Origin: Lachnospiraceae bacterium
GTDB lineage: Bacteria > Bacillota > Clostridia > Lachnospirales > Lachnospiraceae
NCBI GenBank assembly: GCA_017463225.1
Contig: JAFTPO010000057.1
Span: 1 to 64,000 of the forward strand
Direction: 5' to 3'
Length of the DNA: 64,000 bases
Positions within the stretch are counted from its first letter, which is position 1, and each line of letters starts with the position of its first letter. The notes beneath the pieces were generated by a model. The model saw only the letters and a program-made list of their open reading frames with translations, made no database searches and was not told where the DNA came from. The position numbers and the translations under genes are program-made. This document shows, piece by piece, positions 8,479 through 17,402 of the stretch.

Positions 8479-9036
8479 ATGAAGATTATAGTTGGTTTGG
8501 GAAATCCTACAGATAAGTACAAGGGAACAAGACATAATGTGGGATTCTCTGTTATATATAGTATAAGTGACACCTATGGTATAGCGGTGGACACAAAAAA
8601 GCACAAGGCTCTTATAGGAAAGGGGATTATAGAAGGTGAGAAGGTTATTCTTGCTATGCCTCAGACTTATATGAATCTAAGTGGTGAAAGTGTTAGGGAG
8701 TTACTTGATTACTATAAGTGTGATGAGCAGGATTTGATAGTAATCTACGATGATATAAGCCTTGATGTGGGTAAGCTTAGAATAAGGAAAAAGGGAAGTG
8801 CCGGAGGTCATAATGGTATCAAAAATATCATTGCACACATAGGTACTCAGGAATTTGCAAGAGTGAAGGTTGGTGTAGGTGAGAAACCACCTAGGATGGA
8901 TTTGGCAGACTATGTGCTGGGACATTTTTCTAAGGAGGAGCAGCCTGTTATAAGAGATGCATCAGAGCTTGCAACTAAGGCTGTAGCTACCATCATATCT
9001 GATGGCGCAGATGCTGCTATGAACAAGTACAATTAA
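8479..9036 (+). CDS. pth: Peptidyl-tRNA hydrolase
   Basis: Releases tRNA from prematurely dissociated peptidyl-tRNA in the cytoplasm. The 185-residue length is standard. The active-site motifs are present: GLGNP (6-10), the catalytic His in TRHNVGF (~19), MPQTYMNLSG, YDD (general acid/base Asp) and GSAGGHNGIK. GGAACGATG precedes the start. It sits between glmU and mfd, the usual clostridial order, although the prs gene commonly found between glmU and pth is absent. Confidence 0.95.
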   Translation: MKIIVGLGNPTDKYKGTRHNVGFSVIYSISDTYGIAVDTKKHKALIGKGIIEGEKVILAMPQTYMNLSGESVRELLDYYKCDEQDLIVIYDDISLDVGKLRIRKKGSAGGHNGIKNIIAHIGTQEFARVKVGVGEKPPRMDLADYVLGHFSKEEQPVIRDASELATKAVATIISDGADAAMNKYN

Positions 9037-9057
9037 TATAGATAGTGGAGGGCTTTT

Positions 9058-12000
9058 ATGCAGGCCATATTAAATGCATTTAAGGAGCACCAGGGCTTTA
9101 AACAAGCTGTGGAGGCTATGGAGTCAGGCAATTATCCAGTCAATATCTGGGGAATGGATGAAAGACTTAATCCCTTGCTGATACAGGCTATAGGTGGTGA
9201 CAGTAAAGTTAAGCTTATAGTTACTCACAGTGAGAGGAGAGCCAGACAGATAGAGGAGGATTACCGCTTTTATGACAAAAGGGTAGCCTACTATCCGGCT
9301 AAGGATTTGCTGTTTTACTATGCTGACATCCATGGCAATGCAACCACAAGAAGCAGACTTGATATAATGAAGGAAATCATATCTGGTGAAAGTATAACTG
9401 TAATCACCACAATAGATGGACTTATGGACAAGATACCTAATCCGGAGCATATCAAGGAAAATGTGATAGATATAAGGCAGGGAGATACCATAGATATGGG
9501 GGTGCTTTCGGCCAAGCTTGTGGGTCTGGGCTATGAGAAAATTTCATCAGTGGTAGAGGAACCAGGACAGTTTTCTGTAAGGGGAGGAATTATTGACATA
9601 TTCCCACTTACTGAAGAGTGTCCTTATCGTATTGAGCTGTGGGGTGATGATATTGACTCTATCAGAACCTTCGACCCGGAAAGTCAGAGATCCATAGAGG
9701 ATTGCAAGCAGATGTGTATATATCCGGCGGTGGAGATGGCTTTATCGGATGAGATGATAGAGAAGGGCTTAGAGAAGATTGAAGAAGAGCTAAAAGTTCA
9801 GTCGGCCAAGCTTAAGAGTGAATTTAGAACAGAGCAGTATGCAAGACTTAACCGCATGGTGGAAAATATTAAGGAAGAGCTAAAGGAGTTTAACTCTACC
9901 ACAGGACTTGACAGCTTAGTAGAGTATTTTTTTGAAGATACAGTGTCCTTCTTGGATTATATTCCTAAGGATAGCTTTATATTTATAGACGAGCCGGGAA
10001 AGGTGTACGATAAGGCTGTTATTTATACTATGCACATAGGCGAGTCTATGAAGGATAGATTGATGGGTGGATATGTGCTTCCGACACAGGCCAATATATT
10101 ATACGATGGAAAACATATCGTAGGCAGATTGGCAGGGGGTAAGTGTGTGCTTATGAGTGCCCTGTATAAGAGAGCCGGGGTGTGGGGAGAGAAGCAGGAG
10201 ATAAATATTAATTCCAGAAGTATCATAAGCTACAAGAATAGCTTTGACTCTCTGGCTAAGGATATTGCCTCCTACAAGAAGAAGGGGTATAAGACCATAA
10301 TATTGTCTCCTTCTGCAACCAGAGGAAAGAGAATCGCCGGTGATTTAAGAGATTATGAGTTAGAGGTTTACTTCACCGAGAAAACCGATAGAACTATGCA
10401 GCCTAAGGAAGCAATGGTCACTGTGGGCAGAATAGAGGCAGGCTTTGAGATTCCTGATGCCAAGCTGGTGGTAATAGGCGAGGGAGATATATTTACAGAT
10501 AAGGAGCTTAAGAAGAGAAAGAAGCTTCCGAAGTTCCAGGGAGATAAGATTAACAGCTTCGCAGATGTGTCTGTGGGAGATTATGTTGTTCATCAGAATC
10601 ACGGAGTGGGTATCTACAAGGGTATCCAGGGTGTGGAGACAGATGGAAAATTAAGAGATTATATTACTATAGAATACGACAAGGGTAGTCAGCTGTTTAT
10701 ACCTGTAGAGCAGCTTGATATGATAGGTAAATTCTCAGGCAAGGAGGGAGCTAAGCCAAAGCTAAATAAGCTGGGTGGTACTGAGTGGCAGAAGGTAAGG
10801 CAGAGAGTTCGCGACCATGTGGATGATATAGCCAAGGAGCTTATAGAGCTTTATGCCATAAGAGAGAGCAGCCGAGGCTTTGCGTATTCTGAGGATAGTG
10901 TATGGCAGACAGAATTTGAGGAGATGTTCCCTTACGAGGAGACCTTAGACCAGCAGAAGGCCATAGACGATACCAAGGCAGATATGGAAAGTGGAAAGAT
11001 TATGGACAGACTTGTCTGTGGTGATGTTGGCTTCGGCAAGACTGAGGTGGCTATAAGAGCCGCATTTAAGGCAGTGCAGGATAATAAACAGGTGGCATAT
11101 CTGGTTCCTACCACCATATTGGCAGAGCAGCATTACAATACCTTCTGTGACAGAATGAAAGATTTTCCTATAAATGTCAGGATGTTGTCCAGATTTTGCT
11201 CCAGAAAGGAGATTAACGAGACCATTAAGCAGCTTAAGGAGGGCTTGGTGGATATCGTTATAGGAACCCATAGAATACTGTCTAAGGATGTGACATTTAA
11301 GAGTCTGGGACTTCTTATAATAGATGAGGAACAGCGCTTTGGTGTGAAGCACAAGGAGCAGATAAAACAGATGAAGAAAACTGTGGATGTGCTTACCCTT
11401 ACAGCTACACCTATACCTAGAACTCTTCATATGAGTATGGTTGGCTTGAGAGACATAAGCCTTTTAGAGGAGGCTCCTGTGGATAGGATGCCTATCCAGA
11501 CCTATGTTATGGAGTATGACTTAGGCTTTGTTAAGGAGGCTATAAATAGAGAACTGGCTAGAAATGGTCAGGTGTATTACGTTTACAATAGAGTAAATAC
11601 CATAGCAGATATCACTGCTGATTTACGAGGTGTGCTACCGGATGCCAATATAGAGTTTGCTCACGGAAAGATGAACGAGCGTGAGCTAGAGGACATTATG
11701 CACAGGTTTATCAAGAAGGAGATAGATGTGCTGGTGTCAACCACTATCATAGAGACAGGTTTAGATATTCCAAATGTAAATACCATAATCATCCACGACG
11801 CGGATAAATTTGGATTGTCCCAGCTGTATCAGCTTAGAGGACGAGTTGGAAGATCTAACAGAAGTGCATACGCATTCCTTATGTACAAGAGAGATAAGCT
11901 TATAAAGGAAACTGCGGAGAAGAGACTTAAGGCCATACGCGAGTTTACAGACTTAGGTTCAGGCTACAAGATATCTATGAGGGATCTTGAGATAAGAGGA

Positions 12001-12594
12001 GCAGGTAACCTTTTGGGCCAGGAGCAGTCCGGAAATATAGAGGCGGTGGGATATGACCTATACTGCAAGATGTTAGGTAGTGCCATAAAGAAGCTGTCAG
12101 GAAAGGGAGAAAAGGCGGACTTTGCTCCTTCTATAGAGCTTCCGCTTGATGCCAATATTCCTGAAAAATATGTGAAAAATGAGTACTTAAAGCTTGACTT
12201 ATATAGGAGAATCTCTAAAATAGAAAGTCAGGAAGGGGTAGATGACATATTAGAGGAGGTAAGGGATCGATTTGGTGAGCCCCCAAAGGCCTTTATGAGA
12301 CTGCTTAAGGTTGCCTGCCTTAAAGCACAGGCTCACAGCGCTTACGTCACTGAGGTAAGACTGCTGGGAGATGAGCTATCCCTTAAGCTTTGGAAGGAAG
12401 CTCCTGTTCAGGTTGAGTGTATAGATTCATTTATGAAATCTATAAATGGTATAAGATATGTAGGTGGCGAGCAGCCCGGGTTTAAGATTAAACTAAATAC
12501 CAGAGAGCAGGATGAGATTATAGATATTGCAGGTGATATCCTGGATAAGCTACAGGAGCTTACCAAGGAGGAAATTAAGGAGGAGAAATCATGA
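9058..12594 (+). CDS. mfd: Transcription-repair coupling factor Mfd
   Basis: 1178-residue DNA translocase that removes stalled RNA polymerase from damage and recruits UvrA. Domains in order: UvrB-like module (~1-330), RNA polymerase-interacting domain (~500-565, with a VVHQNHGVGIYKG-type start), then the RecG-like superfamily 2 motor: Walker A GDVGFGKTE (~655-663), DEEQRFG, TATPIPRTL, STTIIETGLDIPN and QLRGRVGRS, and a C-terminal D7 domain (~1020-1150). Length and motif order are normal. The 3' end overlaps the next start by four bases (ATGA), implying translational coupling with the foldase gene. Confidence 0.97.
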   Translation: MQAILNAFKEHQGFKQAVEAMESGNYPVNIWGMDERLNPLLIQAIGGDSKVKLIVTHSERRARQIEEDYRFYDKRVAYYPAKDLLFYYADIHGNATTRSRLDIMKEIISGESITVITTIDGLMDKIPNPEHIKENVIDIRQGDTIDMGVLSAKLVGLGYEKISSVVEEPGQFSVRGGIIDIFPLTEECPYRIELWGDDIDSIRTFDPESQRSIEDCKQMCIYPAVEMALSDEMIEKGLEKIEEELKVQSAKLKSEFRTEQYARLNRMVENIKEELKEFNSTTGLDSLVEYFFEDTVSFLDYIPKDSFIFIDEPGKVYDKAVIYTMHIGESMKDRLMGGYVLPTQANILYDGKHIVGRLAGGKCVLMSALYKRAGVWGEKQEININSRSIISYKNSFDSLAKDIASYKKKGYKTIILSPSATRGKRIAGDLRDYELEVYFTEKTDRTMQPKEAMVTVGRIEAGFEIPDAKLVVIGEGDIFTDKELKKRKKLPKFQGDKINSFADVSVGDYVVHQNHGVGIYKGIQGVETDGKLRDYITIEYDKGSQLFIPVEQLDMIGKFSGKEGAKPKLNKLGGTEWQKVRQRVRDHVDDIAKELIELYAIRESSRGFAYSEDSVWQTEFEEMFPYEETLDQQKAIDDTKADMESGKIMDRLVCGDVGFGKTEVAIRAAFKAVQDNKQVAYLVPTTILAEQHYNTFCDRMKDFPINVRMLSRFCSRKEINETIKQLKEGLVDIVIGTHRILSKDVTFKSLGLLIIDEEQRFGVKHKEQIKQMKKTVDVLTLTATPIPRTLHMSMVGLRDISLLEEAPVDRMPIQTYVMEYDLGFVKEAINRELARNGQVYYVYNRVNTIADITADLRGVLPDANIEFAHGKMNERELEDIMHRFIKKEIDVLVSTTIIETGLDIPNVNTIIIHDADKFGLSQLYQLRGRVGRSNRSAYAFLMYKRDKLIKETAEKRLKAIREFTDLGSGYKISMRDLEIRGAGNLLGQEQSGNIEAVGYDLYCKMLGSAIKKLSGKGEKADFAPSIELPLDANIPEKYVKNEYLKLDLYRRISKIESQEGVDDILEEVRDRFGEPPKAFMRLLKVACLKAQAHSAYVTEVRLLGDELSLKLWKEAPVQVECIDSFMKSINGIRYVGGEQPGFKIKLNTREQDEIIDIAGDILDKLQELTKEEIKEEKS

Positions 12595-13655
12595 ATAGGA
12601 GATTAAGCTTTAAGCTACACGCCAGATTGCTGGCTATAATGCTGGTTTTTGTGCTTGTGCTTTCAGGCTGTAATCAGAATAAGAAGCCGGAACCAACTGA
12701 TACAAAGTCCAGTGTAGTGTTTCAGTTTGGCGATAACATTGTAACTCTTGGAGAGGTATATATATACGCCCAGACAGTAGGAGAACGCTATGAGAGACAG
12801 TATGGAGAGGATGTATGGTCTCTGTCTATAGACGGAGAGGATGGGGAGAAGGTCCCTATGACCGACATCGTTAAGGAGGAAGTGGTAAATGAGATAGTCC
12901 GTGTGAAGTCTATGGTGGCTCATGCGGGAGAATATGACATTACCCTTTCAGAGACCGAGAAGAATATGATTACCGAGGAGGCCACTGTATTCTACGAAGG
13001 CCTTACAGACCAGGATATAGCTGATATGGAGCTTTCATACGAGAAGGTATACAAGGTTATGGAGGAGAATACCATAGCTAACAAGGTTAAGTCCAAGGTT
13101 TTGGCGGATACGCCTATTGAGGTGTCTGATGAGAAGGCAAGGATGACAACCTTCTATGATATGTATTTTCAGTGCTATACCATAAATGCTGACGGAGTTG
13201 TAAAGCCATATTCTGCAGAGGATAAGAAAATACAGTATGAAAATGCGTTACAGGCTTGCTCTACACTGGCAACAGCTTCTATAGACGGAGACCGTGAGGC
13301 GGGAGATATTGAAAAGCTGGCAGAGTATTATAACCTGGAGAATGCAAAGGAACAGACTATGTCTCCGGAGGCCATATATGAAACCTATGGAGAGGATGTT
13401 TACAACCTATTATACTCTATGAAGAATGGAGATTACTCTACAGTAGTAGAGACTGAATATGGATACCACGTGTTCCAGATGATATCCCTTACAGACCAGA
13501 AGGCAACAAATTCTCGTAAGGAGATTATTAGAGAGGAGCTTATAGTTGAGGCTATGGACAATCGTCTTAACGCCTGGAGAATATCCATAGACAGTGATTT
13601 TTCTTATGAGGAATCGGTGGATATGACAGTGTATGATAGAATAGTTTTTAGATAA
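12591..13655 (+). CDS. PrsA/SurA-like peptidyl-prolyl isomerase lipoprotein
   Basis: 354-residue lipoprotein: hydrophobic signal (~13-25), lipobox LSGC at Cys27. The mature part begins with a SurA/PrsA-like chaperone helix domain, followed by a region around ~240-310 that resembles a parvulin (PpiC) domain, ending in VETEYGYHVFQMI, a typical parvulin C-terminal strand. The parvulin core looks short and divergent, so isomerase activity is not assured. The likely role is folding of exported proteins at the outer face of the membrane. It is coupled to mfd by a 4-base overlap, as often seen in clostridia, and followed by a bidirectional terminator. Confidence 0.82.
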   Translation: MNRRLSFKLHARLLAIMLVFVLVLSGCNQNKKPEPTDTKSSVVFQFGDNIVTLGEVYIYAQTVGERYERQYGEDVWSLSIDGEDGEKVPMTDIVKEEVVNEIVRVKSMVAHAGEYDITLSETEKNMITEEATVFYEGLTDQDIADMELSYEKVYKVMEENTIANKVKSKVLADTPIEVSDEKARMTTFYDMYFQCYTINADGVVKPYSAEDKKIQYENALQACSTLATASIDGDREAGDIEKLAEYYNLENAKEQTMSPEAIYETYGEDVYNLLYSMKNGDYSTVVETEYGYHVFQMISLTDQKATNSRKEIIREELIVEAMDNRLNAWRISIDSDFSYEESVDMTVYDRIVFR

Positions 13656-13690
13656 GAAAAATGCGCAGAAAGTTAATCCTGCGCATTTTC
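13656..13690. terminator. Bidirectional terminator
   Basis: AAAATGCGCAG and CTGCGCATTTT form an 11-bp stem flanked by A- and T-tracts, between convergent genes ending at 13655 and 13693. Confidence 0.88.
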
Positions 13691-13692
13691 TA

Positions 13693-14142
13693 TTAGTGAC
13701 TTCCTGTGGAACCAAATCCGCCGGCTCCACGCTCTGTGTCATCTAAGCTGTCTACAGTGTTGAACACAGCTGCAATGTATGGAGTGATAACAAGCTGTGC
13801 AATACGCTCGTTAGGGTCGATGGATGCCGGTACAAGAGAGTGGTTGTGAAGGGCAACCATAACCTCTCCACGGTAGTCGGAATCAACAACTCCTACCTTG
13901 TTGGCTGGGGCAAGACCTCTCTTGCTGGCAAGACCACTTCTAGCGTAGATAAGACCTGCGTAGCCTATAGGTAGCTCCATAGCAAGGCCTGTAGGAATAA
14001 GCTTTGTTTCACCTGGCTGAATGGTGATTGCCTCAGGGATGCAGGCATAGAGGTCAGCTCCTGCTGCATACTCTGATCCATAGGTTGGTATAGTTGCATT
14101 CTCGTTAAGCTTTTTAATATTAACCGGTATGTTTGTAATCAT
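13693..14142 (-). CDS. dut: dUTP diphosphatase
   Basis: Trimeric dUTPase that hydrolyses dUTP to dUMP, keeping uracil out of DNA and feeding thymidylate synthesis. The 149-residue length is typical. All five motifs are present in order: AGADLYA (1), ARSGLA (2), GVVDSDYRGE with the catalytic Asp and the uracil-pocket Tyr (3), RIAQLVI (4) and the C-terminal RGAGGFGSTG arm (5). The AAAGGA site sits before the ATG. It is last in the minus-strand order nrdD-nrdG-dut, a functional dNTP-supply cluster. Confidence 0.95.
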   Translation of the reverse strand: MITNIPVNIKKLNENATIPTYGSEYAAGADLYACIPEAITIQPGETKLIPTGLAMELPIGYAGLIYARSGLASKRGLAPANKVGVVDSDYRGEVMVALHNHSLVPASIDPNERIAQLVITPYIAAVFNTVDSLDDTERGAGGFGSTGSH

Positions 14143-14163
14143 TTTCTTGTTCCTTTCATTAAT

Positions 14164-14697
14164 CTATATAGTATCATTTTCGTTCCAAAGAACTATTTCC
14201 TTAGATTCTAAAGATTTTTTTACATCGATAATCCTCTGGTTAGATGAGCCTCTAAATCGAAGTGATAAATTCTTTTTGTCCTTTTCAAATCTGCCATCTA
14301 CCAGAATATCTATATAGCTAAGAATTTCTCTTGTTTCAGGCCATTTTTCCATCATGGTATCTCTGATATCCTTATCGAAGAGATAACCGGACCAGCACCA
14401 GATATCCTTATCAGGATAGGTTTCCTTGATTTTTCTAAGTAGTGGAAGGATTCCCTGCTGGTTTGTGAATTCAAAGGGTTCTCCACCCAGAAGGGAAAAG
14501 CCTTTGATATGACTTTGTGACATAAGCTCTATTATGGTATCTATTTCCTTCTCGCCAAATAGCTTACCATAGTTAAAATCCCATGTCTCCTTGTTAAAGC
14601 AGTCCTCGCAGTGGTGACTACAGCCTGACACGAAGAGTGAAACTCTTACTCCGGGGCCGTTGGCCACATCGATGCTTTTTATATCTGCATAATTCAT
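14164..14697 (-). CDS. nrdG: Anaerobic ribonucleotide reductase activating protein (radical SAM)
   Basis: 177-residue radical-SAM activase that uses a [4Fe-4S] cluster and S-adenosylmethionine to install the glycyl radical on NrdD. The cluster motif is C26-x3-C30-x2-C33 in SGCSHHCEDC, and the SAM-binding LLGGEPF segment follows near residue 75. Length is normal. It lies 72 nt downstream of nrdD; the gap holds an inverted repeat without a U-tract. A GAGGA site precedes the ATG. Confidence 0.95.
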   Translation of the reverse strand: MNYADIKSIDVANGPGVRVSLFVSGCSHHCEDCFNKETWDFNYGKLFGEKEIDTIIELMSQSHIKGFSLLGGEPFEFTNQQGILPLLRKIKETYPDKDIWCWSGYLFDKDIRDTMMEKWPETREILSYIDILVDGRFEKDKKNLSLRFRGSSNQRIIDVKKSLESKEIVLWNENDTI

Positions 14698-14721
14698 TTT
14701 TTTATCCTCATATATTTAGAT

Positions 14722-14749
14722 AATGGAGTAGGTGTTTGCCTACTCCATT
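14722..14749 (-). other. Intercistronic hairpin between nrdD and nrdG
   Basis: Perfect 11-bp inverted repeat (AATGGAGTAGG/CCTACTCCATT) with a 6-nt loop, about 20 nt after the nrdD stop. On the minus strand it is not followed by a U-run, so it is more likely an RNA-stability or processing hairpin, or a weak attenuator, than a full terminator. Confidence 0.6.
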
Positions 14750-14769
14750 GTAGTTTAGTATTAGTTTAA

Positions 14770-16896
14770 TTACAGGTGAAGAGTACGTTGTTTAATTTCC
14801 TTAGTTTTACCTACATTCCAGAAATTCTCTCCAAGGTATCCACATGTACGTCTAGTAACGTTCATCTTTGTGTGCTCCTTGTTACCACACTGTGGGCACT
14901 CCCACTCGTTGTTGTCGTTTATGATAATCTCTCCGTCGTAATCACATACATGACAATAGTCTGACTTAGTGTTGAACTCAGCATACTGGATGTTGTCATA
15001 GATGAATCTTACAACCTCTTCGAGAGCCTCAAGATTATGTCTCATATTTGGAATCTCAACGTAGGAGATTGCACCACCTGATGAAATAGTCTGGAACTGA
15101 CTCTCAAATCTAAACTTGCTAAATGCATCTATCTTCTCACGAACATCTACGTGGTAAGAGTTAGTGTAGTAGCCCTTGTCTGTTACATCTTCAACTGTAC
15201 CGAACTTCTCCTGGTCGATACGTGCAAAACGGTAGCAAAGTGACTCGGCAGGAGTACCATATAAACCAAAGCCAAGACCAGTTTCCTTCTTCCACTTCTC
15301 GCAAGATTCTCTAAGCTTTTTCATAACCTTAACAGCAAATTCTTCACCACCCTGCTCAGTGTGACTGAAGCCTGTCATAAGCTTGGTAACTTCATATAAA
15401 CCGATATATCCAAGGGAAATAGTAGAGTAGCCATCATGGAGAAGCTTATCTATCTTTTCTCCCTTCTTAAGTCTTGCAATAGCTCCGTACTGCCAGTGAA
15501 CCGGACTTACGTCAGAGGTAATTCCCTCAAGTGCATTGTGTCTACACATAAGAGCCTCGTAGCAAAGCTGAAGTCTCTCATCTAAGAGCTTCCAGAACTT
15601 ATCCTGGTCACCCTTTGCGATAAGACCAATCTGTGGAAGGTTAAGACTTACAACACCCTGGTTGAAACGTCCCTCCCATTTATAATTACCGTTCTCATCC
15701 TTCCAAGGAGAGAGGAATGAACGACATCCCATACATGAGAAAACATTGCCCTCATAGTTCTCGCGCATCTTCTTTGCTGAGATATAGTCAGGGTAAAGTC
15801 TCTTAGCTGAACACTTAACAGCAAGCTTTGTGATGTAATCATACTTGCCACCCTTTAAGCAGTTATGCTCATCTAATACGTAGATAAGTTTAGGGAAGGC
15901 AGGTGTTACATAAACACCCTTTTCATTCTTAATACCCTCAAGTCTCTGGCGGAGAATCTCTTCGATGATGGTAGCATTCTCCTCAACGTACTCATCTCTA
16001 GGGTCAAGGTTAAGGAAGAGTGTAACGAATGGGGATTGTCCGTTAGTTGTCATCAGTGTGTTAATCTGATACTGGATAGTCTGCACTCCTGAGCGAAGCT
16101 CATCATTAAGTCTATCCTTAGCCATCTTCTCAAGGATTGCATCGTCGATGGTATCGCCGAAATCCTCAACAAGCTTAGTTTTGTATTTGTTGTAGCTCTT
16201 TCTTAAGTATTTGCCTAAATGTCTTACGTCTACTGACTGTCCACCGTACTGGCTGCTGGCAACGGATGATATAATCTGAGTCATAACTGTACATGCAACC
16301 TGAAAGCTCTTAGGGCTTTCGATAAGCTTTCCGTTCATAACGGTACCGTTGTCAAGCATATCTCCTATATTAATAAGACAGCAGTTAAATATAGGCTGAA
16401 GGAAATAGTCTGCATCGTGGAAATGTAAAACTCCTTCGTCATGAGCCTTTGAAATCTTCTCAGGAAGAAGAACTCTTCTGGTAAGATCCTTTGATACCTC
16501 ACCGGCGATTAAGTCTCTCTGAGTAGATGCTACTGTTGCGTTCTTATTTGAATTCTCCTCCATAACATCCTTATTACGATTCTGGATGAGACTAAGGATG
16601 GAATCGTCAGTTGTGTTAGCCTTACGAACCAGCTCTCTGGTGTATCGGTAGATGATATATGTCTTAGCCAGAACGAACTTTCTCTCGTCCATAAGCTTTT
16701 GCTCTATAATATCCTGAATGTCCTCTACTAACATTCTGCTACGATTTTTTGCCTCGATACCCTGAACTATCTCTTCGATTTTCTCATCTGAGATTTTCTC
16801 GCAAGGCTCTACCTCGGCATTTGCCTTCTGAATGGCGATGATGATTTTTGAACGGTCATAGGTAACGGTATGACCATCTCTTTTGATTACCTTCAT
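14770..16896 (-). CDS. nrdD: Anaerobic ribonucleoside-triphosphate reductase
   Basis: 708-residue class III reductase that makes dNTPs without oxygen. The N-terminal ~90 residues are an ATP-cone allosteric domain (VIKRDGHTVTYDRSKI). The large barrel carries the catalytic cysteines, and the C-terminus has two CxxC pairs (CHVC, CPQC) for the structural zinc and the glycyl-radical site RTCGYLG with Gly686. Length is in the normal range. It is the first gene of nrdD-nrdG-dut. A promoter at 17051-17079 and NrdR-like boxes further upstream indicate control by nucleotide status. The leader between promoter and start is about 145 nt. Confidence 0.97.
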   Translation of the reverse strand: MKVIKRDGHTVTYDRSKIIIAIQKANAEVEPCEKISDEKIEEIVQGIEAKNRSRMLVEDIQDIIEQKLMDERKFVLAKTYIIYRYTRELVRKANTTDDSILSLIQNRNKDVMEENSNKNATVASTQRDLIAGEVSKDLTRRVLLPEKISKAHDEGVLHFHDADYFLQPIFNCCLINIGDMLDNGTVMNGKLIESPKSFQVACTVMTQIISSVASSQYGGQSVDVRHLGKYLRKSYNKYKTKLVEDFGDTIDDAILEKMAKDRLNDELRSGVQTIQYQINTLMTTNGQSPFVTLFLNLDPRDEYVEENATIIEEILRQRLEGIKNEKGVYVTPAFPKLIYVLDEHNCLKGGKYDYITKLAVKCSAKRLYPDYISAKKMRENYEGNVFSCMGCRSFLSPWKDENGNYKWEGRFNQGVVSLNLPQIGLIAKGDQDKFWKLLDERLQLCYEALMCRHNALEGITSDVSPVHWQYGAIARLKKGEKIDKLLHDGYSTISLGYIGLYEVTKLMTGFSHTEQGGEEFAVKVMKKLRESCEKWKKETGLGFGLYGTPAESLCYRFARIDQEKFGTVEDVTDKGYYTNSYHVDVREKIDAFSKFRFESQFQTISSGGAISYVEIPNMRHNLEALEEVVRFIYDNIQYAEFNTKSDYCHVCDYDGEIIINDNNEWECPQCGNKEHTKMNVTRRTCGYLGENFWNVGKTKEIKQRTLHL

Positions 16897-16956
16897 GTGT
16901 CCTCCCTCTTTCTTTGTACTTTGAAATACGCCCCATAATCTATTATTTCATTACAT

Positions 16957-16992
16957 AAGCCCTCCAATCATTCAGTGTTTAGTGGAAGGCTT
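16957..16992 (-). other. Hairpin in the nrdD leader
   Basis: Ten-base arms (16957-16966 and 16983-16992) pair with one mismatch, within the transcribed leader predicted from the 17051-17079 promoter. No U-run follows. Role unknown; the rest of the 506-bp gap holds the promoter and NrdR-like boxes described separately. Confidence 0.4.
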
Positions 16993-17050
16993 AAGTCAGT
17001 AATAAATCCGGTAAGTGTTTAATTTAATCGCTTTTTCAAGCAGTGTACTC

Positions 17051-17079
17051 ATTATAGCAAAGCATCTAGGCAATGTAAA
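17051..17079 (-). promoter_or_regulatory. nrdD promoter
   Basis: On the minus strand: TTTACA (17074-17079), 17-nt spacer, TATAAT (17051-17056). A close match to the housekeeping sigma consensus. Confidence 0.72.
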
Positions 17080-17087
17080 GAGGTAAA

Positions 17088-17103
17088 ACACAAAATGTTG
17101 TGT
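17088..17103. promoter_or_regulatory. Possible NrdR-like box beside the nrdD promoter
   Basis: The 16-mer ACACAAAATGTTGTGT keeps the ACAC...GTGT ends of the NrdR consensus ACACTATATATAGTGT (12 of 16 match) and lies 8 bp upstream of the nrdD -35. Confidence 0.4.
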
Positions 17104-17209
17104 TCTAAATAAAAAACAAAACTAGATGTTGCGATTTTTATGTAAACTAAGGTGAGGCATAATTTCCTGAAAGCCTTGATTTATAAGGGTTTTAGAGAGA
17201 TGAATAATT

Positions 17210-17225
17210 CTTCACCATATAGTGT
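17210..17225. promoter_or_regulatory. NrdR-like half box
   Basis: The right half ATATAGTGT matches the NrdR consensus exactly and the left half is degenerate. Its centre is 42 bp, four helical turns, from the better box at 17252-17267. Confidence 0.45.
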
Positions 17226-17251
17226 CTAACACCGAAAAAAATTATTTTGGG

Positions 17252-17267
17252 ACACTAGATATAGTGT
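17252..17267. promoter_or_regulatory. NrdR box
   Basis: ACACTAGATATAGTGT differs from the NrdR consensus ACACTATATATAGTGT at one position. It lies in the divergent region between nrdD and the trigger-factor-like gene; nrdDG is the expected target although it is ~355 bp from its start. Confidence 0.75.
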
Positions 17268-17314
17268 TTTTAACATAATCTGTGTGATTTATATGTGAAA
17301 AACACAATTCTTTC

Positions 17315-17343
17315 TTTATTTTTATAAGAAAATGTGGTATAAA
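17315..17343 (+). promoter_or_regulatory. Candidate extended -10 promoter for the 17403 gene
   Basis: TATAAA (17338-17343) preceded by TGG (extended -10). The -35 at 17 bp (TTTATT) is poor. Confidence 0.45.
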
Positions 17344-17402
17344 AGTTAAAGTGCCATTAGCATAGGCATATATTAGATTATAATTAGAAGGGAAATGAAA
17401 CA

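Noticed and set aside
10945..11430. 161-residue minus-strand frame inside mfd
   Set aside because: Shadow of conserved helicase codons; no ribosome site or recognisable protein.
16897..17050. Cobalamin riboswitch in the nrdD leader
   Set aside because: Cobalamin switches accompany class II reductases; no B12-box (AGYCMGgAgaCCkGCcd-like) pattern was found on the minus strand.
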